This document shows, piece after piece, positions 10,735 through 19,622 of a stretch of 64,000 nt of DNA. Source of the DNA: Guyanagaster necrorhizus (lineage: Eukaryota; Basidiomycota; Agaricomycetes; Agaricales; Physalacriaceae); the NCBI RefSeq assembly GCF_019112545.1, contig NW_025064888.1:1367620-1431619 (forward strand), in the 5' to 3' direction. Position 1 is the stretch's first letter. Every line of letters starts with the position of its first letter. The notes beneath the pieces were generated by a model that was not told where the DNA came from, made no database searches, and saw only the letters and a program-made list of their open reading frames with translations. The position numbers and the translations under genes were made by a program.

Positions 10735-13700
10735 GGTTCACTTCTTCTTTAGACAGTCCTTGATCATGTGACCTTTCTGCCTACAGTTGAAGCACTTCCC
10801 TTCCTTCTTCATCCTGTCAATATCTATGGGCTTCCCTGCTCCTATGTATGTTGTTCCAGTTCCTGTCTTCTGTGTTCCATAAGTGGAGGCTGTCAAGGAT
10901 CCCAATGATTTCCCAGCAGTTGTCCCCAATGATTTGGAGCTGTTTGGGGTTGGCAGTGTTGACTTCTTCAAATAATCTTACAGTATCAATTGCTCTGCTT
11001 TCTGCTTTTGTTGCTCCTTATACATCTCAATGATCCTTTCCTTCCATTCATTGTATCTGACTGGCATTAGGGCTTTGATGCCAATTACAGAGATCATTGT
11101 GATATATGAGAAGAGGACTCCTCTCTTGAGAGCCTCAACCATGTGGCCATCATTGGCCATGTTATCCTGGATACCAGCAAGCTTGGCAAGTTGCTTCAGC
11201 TCATCAAAGTAGTCTGTGGCTGCTTTGTCTCCCATCTTGTAGTCCTTGATCTTCTGTTTGTATACTTTTTGTACCATCAGATCAATGAACTTGTTGTAAA
11301 GCATCTGTTTGAAAACTGGCCATAAGAGGTATTGGTAATACTGCTGAGTAGAAGATCGGAAATTCAGGGAAATAAGAATCCACCATGTTTTGGCCTTCTC
11401 CTCAAGGTAGGAGGCAGTGAAGATGACTTTGTTCATATCAGTTCTGAGGTACCTGATATAAACTTTGAAATACTGTTTGCAGTCAACCAGGAATCAGTCA
11501 ATGTCATTGGATGCCCCTTTAAAGGGACAGGGTTTGCAAAGTAAGTCAGGTCAGCATTGTAAGATGGCAGCATTATTGGGTAGTGTGCCTATCAGGTTGG
11601 GCCATTCAGAGAAAGGGGGTTGTCATCACTTGTCTGGTGGTCAGAGAAATGAGTGTAGAGAATTGTCATCTGCAATGGGACTTCTCTGGAGGGCTGCTTC
11701 CTTTCTGACAATTACCCTATTCTTGATGGTAAACCCTAGTCTGACTGTCTTGAGGTCATCTCAAACCAGGTCCTTTCCTGCTCTACTCTCAGTGGCATCA
11801 TTGGGTGGAGGCTGGGCCTCTAAGACTTGGCTTCTTTTGCAGGTCCAGGGATTTCAGTATAAGATCAATGGGTTGTTTGGCTGAAGTCAGGATTGGGACA
11901 GCCAAGTTGCTATTGACTAGGAGGAGAGTGTGAAGTATGAGAATATACTTCAGATCAATGGTGCCATATATATGGCCTGTTTCAGGGTGACAGGGGGTGA
12001 TCATAGCATTGGTCAGATCAAGGGCAGCAGTTGATATTCCAGTGGTATGCTAACCAGATCCTCAGGGTGATTTTTGTTATATTGCTGAGCAGCATATTTT
12101 GTTGCTGCATGTCTCAGAACTTCTACTTGTTTGTTAGTTTCAGAATGTGAATACAATTGTCCTTCTTGTGATGCCAACCAGTTGGCATTGCACCATAAAA
12201 AGTTTATCCCTCTCACATATCACTCCTGATACTCCTGTACTCTTGTGCATTGAATTTCCTCCTCCAGTGCTTCTTCATCTGTGTCTTCATTTAGTTCATA
12301 TGCAAGCTCCCCCCTAGCATGAGGTGGATTGCTATTTTCAGCCCCCTCATCTTCCTTGGGCCCATTATCCTCCCCTTTCTTGGGGAGAGAAGCAGCAAGC
12401 AGGTCATAGAAACTCTCCACACTCTCTTGCAGTTGTACTGTTGACTCACTGTTCTGGCTGGGTACTTGGCCCAGCAGTGGGGCCAGAGAAGTCTGAGGCA
12501 TTGAATAAGTGGAGGCAGGCTGACTTCCAATATTGGAGCCATACTAGTTTCTGCCTGTTGCTCATGCCACTGCCACTCACTCATGATAGAGCTGGATGTT
12601 TCTTTGGTATTCATTGTCAAGGAGCTGCCTGATCACCCAGCTCCTGAGAAAGCCTCAGAGAGCATGAGCAGAGATGTGAGCCATGTTAGGGACTCATAGT
12701 CTGTAGTGTCTAAGGATGGACTCATCATCTCTGAACATGGTGTTGGCACTGGGGGTTCTTTGGGGAGAGGGATATTGGGGAGTTGGAGGGTGGATAGGGG
12801 TGCCCAGGATCCAGGAATTAGACTCAGTAGTGCTGAGTTCTCTGAAGACCAGGGTGGAAAGAGAGCAGTCAGCCTGGATGAGTGTGAGTACAGATGTGAC
12901 TTCTGGTTGAAGCCCATACCAGTTGGAGACATTGGCTCTCTCCAATCATATCCTCTCGATCTTGTGCTGCTCTTCCCAATGCTGCTGATCATACTCAGCA
13001 GCCTCTCATCTCCTCCTCCTGTTCTTGATGATCCTCTTTTTGAGCTCACTACAGACAGGTTGGAGGAGGTTGCACTGTCTCTGCTCTTCTTGTTGAAGGG
13101 CATCTTTATAGTTGAAAGGAACATTAAGGTCCCATGCAGGGAATAAGTGGTGAATGACTTCATTTCTGTTTTCTCAGGCCTGCTGCTCATCCCTGAGTCA
13201 TTCTGAGGAGGTCCACCCCATCCTGCCACTGGTTCTGACAGAAGCTGGGGTGGGGAGGCTGCAAGACTGATCTCTAAGTGATGCCTGGCAGGATTCTGGA
13301 GCCATCTGAGTGGCATCAAGGGAATCTTTGGCATAGTTAGCAATCCTGTCGGTTTGAGGAGCACTGAGAGGGTCAGGAAAGGGAGACTGTCAGAAGAAGT
13401 CCTCTGGGACTTCCTCATCTTTATGATCAGAGGTTGGTCCTGGGATCTACAGGTTTCTGAACTCTGTGATGCAATGGTTGCTGTCTCTGCTAGATCATCA
13501 AGGAGGGTATCTGTGTCTTTCTTCTTCTTGAATGTCCCCTTGATGTATGCTGCTAGACTCAGCTTCAGGTAAGGGGCTTGTTGGAGGCTGGTGGGACATT
13601 CTTTGGGATTCAGAGATGTCATGTAGAGAAAGATCAGGGGTTATGTTTTATAGAATATGATAGATGTGTTGGAATTCATTATAATGTCAAATTGCCCAGG

Positions 13701-13830
13701 CAGTAATCAAGTGACATCCCCAGCACAGCTGGATAATCACAAGTAAACCTAATAGCATTCTGACAATGGAAGCTAGGAGTTCAAAGAACTCTTGATCAAA
13801 GTTAAGGTCTGTGGAATTGATGGTGGGCAT
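10735..13830 (-). pseudogene. E2 gag, decayed
   Basis: It carries the same CCHC knuckle as E1 (CFNCRQKGHMIKDC, about 10800-10760) and a capsid-like segment at 11436-10978 (YLEEAKTWW-type and DYFDELKQLAKLAGIQ stretches). An acidic region lies at 12500-12220, and the N-terminal part starts at 13830 with DLNFDQEFFELL and a hydrophobic GLLVIIQLC, as in E1. The long open frame at 13622-12633 is probably not the real frame. The frame that aligns with Glu/Gln-rich gag in E1 and with the 12945-12694 piece is full of stops. Confidence 0.78.
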
Positions 13831-13873
13831 TCAGTTTTCTCTACACTATAGTGCATGAGAAAAGGGAAGTAGA

Positions 13874-13886
13874 AGCTTCAAGCTAA
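13874..13886 (-). other. E2 primer-binding site of self-priming type
   Basis: The minus strand reads TTAGCTTGAAGCT, one base from the LTR. It is the exact complement of the E2 mRNA 5' end predicted at 14045-14057. It differs from the E1 site at two adjacent positions (CA to TG), and the E2 LTR partner carries the matching change, so pairing is preserved. Confidence 0.75.
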
Positions 13887-13887
13887 T

Positions 13888-14359
13888 TGTTAGACCCAAG
13901 CATCATGTGAACAGATACACATGATAAACAGCCTAGTCTCCTCACACTTCAGGAGATCAGCTGTTTCCACTGATGCATAATCTGATCAATGTGTCACAAG
14001 GCCAAGTGAATCAGCTCAAGAGTAGAATGGTATGAAGATAAACTTTAGCTTGAAGCTGAGTTTTACCAGCAAGAGCGAGCCTCTTTAAATACTGTACAAG
14101 TTCTGTCTAAATATACTACTGCTAATTGTGCATTGCTGGGTCTTTTATGCCCCTTGTCCTTGGGTGTTGATACTGTATATAAAAGAATGATTGTGCATTG
14201 TCAGGCAATGCTGTTGCATCAAAAGACAATGACAGACTCAGTCAGTTGTGATGACTAAGCCTGGTCTCATGGTCTTAAGCACTTGTCTTTAGCACCCTGA
14301 CTAAGCATAGATAGGGGTTAATCAAAGAAAAGGGATAAAAAGATGGAAAAATCATAACA
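13888..14359 (-). repeat. E2 5' LTR (472 bp)
   Basis: TGTTA...TAACA ends, homologous to the E1 LTR but clearly diverged. It shares the TTTAAATA core-promoter region, the self-primer, and a terminal A/G-rich stretch before TAACA. The matching 3' LTR is not in the window. Confidence 0.86.
14045..14091 (-). promoter_or_regulatory. E2 LTR core promoter and self-primer
   Basis: The minus strand has TATTTAAA at 14091-14084, followed 27 bases later by the 13-nt self-primer at 14057-14045. The spacing equals that in E1 within one base, which supports a transcription start at the primer. Confidence 0.62.
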
Positions 14360-15880
14360 CAAATATTTTTCAATAATTTTAGGGTTATCCATAGTGGAGC
14401 ACATATTCAGAGAAATAAAAGTAGAATGAAGAGGAGGATTACAAATTAAAGAGCCTTAGATTAGATTGAAAACAAGATTAGGGTATTTCTTTGTTAGATT
14501 ATACTTTTTGAGCATTTGTTCCCACTCTTTGACATTGCATGGAGTAACAATCTTGTGCACCTCAGTTATGAGTGCATTTCATCACTTCATGATGAGAGTC
14601 AACACACAAGGAACACATTGGATTTCATGATGCATAGTGAGTTCAGCTCAGCAACTGGTAAGATTGAATCATATGCAGACATATTTTTGGTCAGCAATCT
14701 GCACAAATGAATCATCTTTCCATTTGGCAAGAAAGGAATATCCATATTTGCTAGAAATAGAGATATTGCACAAGTCTGCATAGTGCCTGATCCTATCACA
14801 CCAAAGACACAGGGGTCAGAGCAAACTACTCTGATCCATAGTATTATGTTGATTGATGTCATAAGGAGTGAACCATCTGTTTGAGTACCCTTTTAGAGGT
14901 TTCACTCATTTACTCTCACTATTCATCTGAAGTTTATACTGCATGAGCAAGTAGTTGTCTTTAGCAGTTTGTACTCCATTGGACCAGGCCTTGGACAAGG
15001 GATCTGGAATGAAGGGATCCTTAAATAGTTTTGCTCAAAAATCTTTATCAAATGTCTTGTATGCTTCAAACCACTGTGAGAAATGCAGGTCAGATAGCAT
15101 GGTATGTAGGTGTTCATTAAGGCCTTGAAGGGTCTGTTCACCAAAGCCCATGGAAGTCACAAATGTGAGAAGATTATTGTAATAAGAAATCCACTCAGGA
15201 TAGATCATCCTCTGAAGAGGTTTTAGAAACATTGAGAATGCTGAATTTTTTGCCAGACCCATTGGCTGCCATGTGCATTATCTTGACTTGAGAAAGGGCA
15301 TTGCCATTATATTGCAATGCACACAAATATGATGAATGGAACATAGTGAGGGGGATTGATATTCAATGGAGAAGCAAAGGCCTTGTAATCCTCATGAAAG
15401 GGTGCATTGTGAGGGTTGTATGCTCCTTGATTCTTCTCTGTGGCTTCATCTGAAAAGATTTTGGTTAGGGTTGCATCCATCGACGTCGCTACTGCGAAGA
15501 GTTCGTGTCCTCAATAGAAGATGTGTTGGTCATGCTTCAGGTGGGCGTGGATGAAATCTTGGCTTTGATAGCCTTTTGGATTGTTTGGACCATAGCATCG
15601 AATTCATCCTTTTCATCATCTGAGACATCTCTGGGGTTGCCGCCTTTTTAAGCCACTTCTCCTTTTTGCTCTCTTCGTATTCCCGTCCAACATGTCCTTA
15701 TGCGTCTTAGCGTGCAACCGTTCGAGGTTCATTTCTTCGGGGCCCCCGAGTATGTTCCTACTGAAGGGGGAGGCGGACCAAACTCTGTTTGTGGACTTGC
15801 AGTAGCACTGATCCGGGACATGATGTTGCAGATAATGAAGAGTACGCGTCAAATAATAGAAAGCAAAACAAAACAAGTTA
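14360..15880 (-). pseudogene. Decayed ORF of mobile-element type with a possible Cys-rich finger
   Basis: Minus-strand pieces join into one protein-like trail. First is an N-terminal basic part (15876-15616, NLERLHAKTHKDMLDGN). Then come EWISYYNNLLTFVTSMGFGEQ and AYKTFDKDF (15262-15035), and a piece continuing to about 14930. Last is KYVCI.FNLTSC near 14700-14640, which looks like a Cys-x-x-Phe-Asn zinc-finger start. TGA and TAG stops interrupt it, several at likely Arg codons. I recall similar proteins next to mobile elements in basidiomycetes but cannot name the family. The CpG-poor state ends near 15470, inside this relic. Confidence 0.4.
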
Positions 15881-16074
15881 ACAGCGTTCGTATTGATTTA
15901 CCGCAGGCTCGCAGGCTTAGTCAGCACCTTATGTGCGCTGTCTCCGCAAGCTCCGTCAGCTCACAACGTCCATCCGTCTGCCCACAACATTCAGTTCGAA
16001 CTCCCCTTTCCAGCCCGGCCAAATATTCCTTTGGTATCAGTTCGTATTCCCTTCTCTGTTGGAGCGAAGTCAAA

Positions 16075-17277
16075 ATGGCGAGCCGAAGTAAGAGGAAGAA
16101 ATCCCCAGAATTACCAGATCCTACAAATCCACTGAAAAGGACCAAGAACAACCTTTTGGATGAAGAGTCTAGCTTGCGTGCTGATTCCTCTGCCTTACGG
16201 CGGCTTCTTGATTTCTCTGATCTTCATGAGTCAGCATCTATCCGACAACGTTTCGATACTATCTCCTCTACACTACTACATGATTTTACCATTGTGGTAC
16301 AGACGGTTCTGGGATCGGGGTCCGACTTCGTAGAAACCAGACTTCAAATCATGGAGATGGAGTTTTATTTCTGGAATTCGACTTACCACCGGGACCCATT
16401 CACTCACGGAAGCCAGGAACAAAAGACGGCAGGTCAATGGTAGGAAAATTTTTCCTACCATTGCTTCCTGCTCGAGAACTGACCGAGCAAAACCATGTTC
16501 AGGTATTTTCACCGCACCCCTAGACGGTCTGATGATTCTACACAAACCCTGATCAGCACCTCTGGATATAGAGGCGGGACACGCAAGGGATTGGATCTCA
16601 CAATAAGCGGCATCACTCCCACTGAATCGCGCTATTTTCCTTCTTCAAGTTCGCATCCTGACGCTTACGGTGGCGTTCTTTTACGCACCCTCCGCGACTT
16701 GAACTCTGGAAAAATCATTTCGGGTCCATCTCTCCTTGTGGATCATATCCTACAGCTCAGTGGGGCGGAAAGAATTCCAGAGTTGGTCGAGAATCACTGG
16801 GCCAACGACACTAACGCGTTCAACAACACATGTTTGGGCGAAAGAAAAACCTGCATGTTCCTTTGTCCATCCCCAAACACAAATACTGCACTCCACATAT
16901 ACAAATCCCCCCGCATCGGCCTCGATCTCTCCCATCCTGGCACCACAGCTTCTCCTACTCACCCTCGAGTAGAATTCATTTCCCAGCCTTACCGGTACTT
17001 TGTTCATCCCGAGAGGTTGACAGCAAATGGGCGAGCGCAGACACTGCTCGGTGTTCTCCCTCAGAAGGAGCTCTCCGGACTAAAAGACAAGACCGTGAAC
17101 GCGTATCTGGCAGAATATCAGGCCGGTATGGATAGAAAGGCCAAGCTGGAGGAATTCGTGGGTGCACGCGGGAAAGGCGTCTCATCGTCTCCGACAAAGT
17201 ACATGAAATTGATGGGCTGTATTGAATCCCTGAAAGCTGGCAGGTCTGCAGCTGGTGATGATGATGGAGCGAACTGA
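16075..17277 (+). CDS. Conserved hypothetical protein, 379 aa, two exons
   Basis: Exon 1 is 16075-16439, the intron 16440-16502 (63 nt, branch CTGAC near 16479), and exon 2 16503-17277. The summed length (1140 nt) is in frame. Exon 1 begins with a basic stretch (SRSKRKKSPELP) that could be a nuclear signal. The conserved block around the junction reads MEMEFYFWNSTYHRDPFTHG, then YFHR and GLDLTI. Later come GPSLLVDHIL and a C-terminal KGVSSSPTKYMKLMGC. Relatives exist widely in fungi and bacteria as I recall, some named 3-methyladenine-glycosylase-like, but I see no diagnostic catalytic motif. A partial copy of exon 2 lies at 30810-31464 and a more decayed one at 18968-19150. A longer in-frame start at 15700 is unlikely because it overlaps promoter-like sequence. 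Confidence 0.72.
16435..16463 (+). other. 29-bp palindrome across the 5' splice site
   Basis: The sequence is a perfect inverted repeat with 14-nt arms around one central T. It runs from the last five exon bases (CAATG) through GTAGGAAAA and back to CCATTG. In RNA it would pair the 5' splice site inside a stem of about 12 bp. A second small hairpin (TGCTCG 16469-16474 with CGAGCA 16484-16489) holds the CTGAC branch site in its loop. Confidence 0.8.
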
Positions 17278-17861
17278 ATTGTGAGGGTAAGTGGCTACTG
17301 GGATCTCGTCGTGTTCCTATAATCCGTGTCTTTAAGCTCACTGAGACAAGCTAGGCATGATTGACGATGATCTTCCTACCACTGACGTGTCTCTTATGTG
17401 TATTTATTTCCGTTATCATTTCTCTGCCTACCATTGCCATCTGTAAATATCGTCTCAGCTGCGGGACGTCTCAATGCGTCGAACCCTCCCTCAGCTCCAT
17501 TGGTTTATATCCAATCTCCTTTGACTGCTTCTGTTTGAAGAACGCCGTTCGATGCCAATGCCGATCTCTCAGTCCAAGTTCGTCGTTAGTATTGCAAGAT
17601 CGAAATACCACGGAATCCTTCTCCTACTCCCTCTTCTGCGAAACAAAAAATCTCCACCATCGTTCAAGTCAAGCTGATTTCCATGATTCGCTTGCCAGCT
17701 GAGTAAATTTTAGAACCCCAGGAATTTTTGATCAAATGCCAGTCTCTATTCATAAATGTGACCGGGCTGTCTATCACGTTCTCCAGAGCCATAATTACTC
17801 TATCGAAGGCCGCAACGGTTTCTTTCGTATGAATAACACAATATGATCTATGAACTGCTTG
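17278..17861. other. Intergenic, no gene seen
   Basis: This holds the 3' flank of the 16-kb gene. The open frame at 17361-17702 (plus) has hydrophobic residues but no family resemblance and no partner exons. I see no repeat. Confidence 0.4.
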
Positions 17862-18645
17862 TCACTGCAGCACATCCAAAATGGTATTCCATTCGTATAC
17901 TTCGATACGGATATCGTACCCATCTCTCCGTATCTTCCTCAGATGGCCGAGCTCGCTGTCCCCAATCACAAAAGGTCTACGAGTCAGCGACATACCTCTT
18001 GCGCCCGCTGAAACCTTCGTAGACAACCGTGGTCGGCAGCAGATCATATCGACGAATGCATGATCTATCCTCGCATTAGCTACGGTGTCAACGAAGGGAT
18101 CCGCACTCGACGGAATATTTATGCACAGCTGAAGGCGTTCCAACTGTAGGGTCCATTCAGCAAAGGTGTGACAACATTGCTTGGGCATACCGTATGTCCA
18201 GGTATTTTCACTACACGGCGAATCGCGAGTGTCGGGATGAAGCCGCCCAATTGCATTTTTGATTTACGGCAATTCCCAGGTCCGTCGAAATCTTTGCGCA
18301 TAGTCTTTACCATCCCATCTGTCCCTTGCTAGTTCTCTTAACTCAATACCCCCCCCTTGGCCCCCTGCTCTTCAATGTCTCGTCGAGAGATCCCAATGCT
18401 CGCTTGTGAATTTGTCTGTGAACGGTGTCAGGACGAACGTCATTGGGCGTAGACATTTCATCGATGTACTGCGATTGAGTCCATCCCTCCGTGAACTGTC
18501 CCTCGAATGGAATCAGTGGAGTCCGTGGAGGGCAGAGGAGATGGGGATATCTCATTGAGGCGATGTCGACTATGATCCATTCGTTGGCATTGGCGGCGCC
18601 CTCCGCAGTTGAAGTGATTCGTAAAAGTTTCTGATCATTAAACAT
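17862..18645 (-). pseudogene. Fragments resembling an F-box-protein C-terminus
   Basis: Two minus-strand open pieces are present (18645-18343 and 18188-17862). The second ends ELGHLRKIRRDGYDIRIEV, like the closing repeat of many agaricomycete F-box/LRR proteins. The first has no recognised domain. No F-box itself is seen, and the junction between the pieces is not an evident intron. It is probably a truncated gene, lying next to the duplicated block at 18690. Confidence 0.35.
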
Positions 18646-18689
18646 AAAGTGAGATCAGTATTCCTGTCTACCGAGGCCGGGCGCACGAT

Positions 18690-18967
18690 ATAATACTCAG
18701 TATAGGCGCTACCCCATCACACTATCTTCTTGCAAGTTCAGGTCTCGGTGAGGACGAACATGAGAGTGTGCTCTTACGTGCGTTCACGATTTGCAGCTCT
18801 TAAATCTGTGATAATGGCGTCTGGACCGTCTCTACTAGTAATAAGGCCGACATACTCTTTGAAGACAAGGTCGAAAATCCCGGGAAATTGGTACTGCCGA
18901 TTTTTCTTCGATTAAAAAAGATGCTTGTATCTTTGTCCAACCCCCGGCCAATATACCATACCATTGT
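18690..18967 (+). repeat. Duplicated block A, copy 1 (gene relic)
   Basis: This is homologous in inverted orientation to about 34170-34450. One frame shared by both reads GEDEHESVLLRA here and GEDEHDSVLLRALHDF in the other, then VSTSNKADILFED here and VSTGNEAEILFEN there. It is a relic of a coding sequence, with a stop in both copies. The product is not recognised. It runs directly into a decayed piece of the 16-kb gene. Confidence 0.65.
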
Positions 18968-19150
18968 CTATAAATCCCCCCACTAGCTCCGACCAGGGAA
19001 CCGTTGTTTCTTCTGATATTTACTCTCTAGAGATTCATTGAACCGTCAACAGCGAATGGACGAACGTAGCCTCTGCTTGTCCTTTTGCTGTATAAGGAAT
19101 TATATGGATTGAAGAATATCAGACTGGGATGGCGAGGCGAAATCTTTGAG
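18968..19150 (+). pseudogene. Decayed 3' piece of a 16-kb-type gene
   Basis: AAATCCCCCC, CAACAGCGAATGG and GAATATCAGACTGG line up in order with AAATCCCCCC, GACAGCAAATGG and GAATATCAGGCCGG of exon 2 at 16907-17130, with several deletions. Identity over readable parts is about 70 percent by eye. It lies between blocks A and B. Confidence 0.5.
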
Positions 19151-19159
19151 TGCAAAGGG

Positions 19160-19182
19160 GAAATATATATATATATATATTT
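19160..19182. repeat. AT dinucleotide microsatellite
   Basis: A run of about ten AT units follows GGGGAAAT. Simple repeat. Confidence 0.8.
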
Positions 19183-19360
19183 GGTCCGCGGAACAGATGT
19201 GGTGCCATATGTTTGCTAGTTGCTGGCAGGTAACTATGTGGCAACTATATATCCCGGCTCCGAAATGTCATTGATTGTTTTCCAGGATTGATAAAGAGAG
19301 ACAAAGTCGAGTGCCTATGGTATGGCATACCTCCTCGAGCGAAGATGTGCTATTGATATT

Positions 19361-19510
19361 GAGCTCAGGCCCCTGTATCGACCATGATCACTGCAGTACC
19401 GGCAAATAGACTGCCCTGACGCGCCCCAACTTCCATTCCGATACTTTCCCTCCGACTACGGCGCAGCGACATGGTATTCCGCATATCTCTCAATCCCGGT
19501 TGTCCTCTGA
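19361..19510 (+). repeat. Duplicated block B, partial copy 1
   Basis: This is homologous to the 5' part of block B at 31465-31610 and 33980-34126 (shared CGATAC, TCTCTCAATC, GATCACTGC-GTACCGGCAA). It ends before the promoter part that precedes the F-box gene in copy 2. It lies downstream of block A and the gene relic in the same order as in the other copies. Confidence 0.7.
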
Positions 19511-19622
19511 AAATTAGCCTCAAAAGAAACCTTGGCTGTCTTTTATTTTTGTTTTGGAAAAATTATCACCATAAAGACAGCATGGGCACCATATTTAGAA
19601 GATACTGCGATTCGCGGAACAG

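Larger units (their letters stand above)
7169..14359 (-). mobile_element. Ty3/gypsy LTR retrotransposon E2 (dead, interrupted twice)
   Basis: E2 is the same family as E1 in the same orientation: 5' LTR 14359-13888, self-priming site, gag, protease, and reverse transcriptase up to just past the YLDN motif. There it is split by the 1.77-kb repeat (9025-7255), resumes for 86 bp, and is cut by E1. RNase H, integrase and 3' LTR, if still present, are beyond E1, off the window. Heavy CpG loss and stops show it is old. It must predate both insertions. Confidence 0.9.

Noticed and set aside
12633..13622. A 329-codon open frame on the minus strand in E2
   Set aside because: It lies in the gag region, but the frame that aligns with Glu/Gln-rich gag of E1 is a different one, with stops. 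The composition (Ser/Pro/Leu/Met-rich) fits an off-frame reading kept open by chance and by CpG loss.
15700..16443. A longer N-terminal start for the 16-kb gene at 15700
   Set aside because: The extra 125 residues have no protein-like conservation and overlap the minus-strand relic. The ATG at 16075 directly precedes a clean basic start and is preferred.
18190..18215. Match CAGGTATTTTCAC between 18200 and the start of exon 2 of the 16-kb gene
   Set aside because: A 13-base match with no extension is expected by chance many times in 64 kb, so it is not taken as another gene copy.
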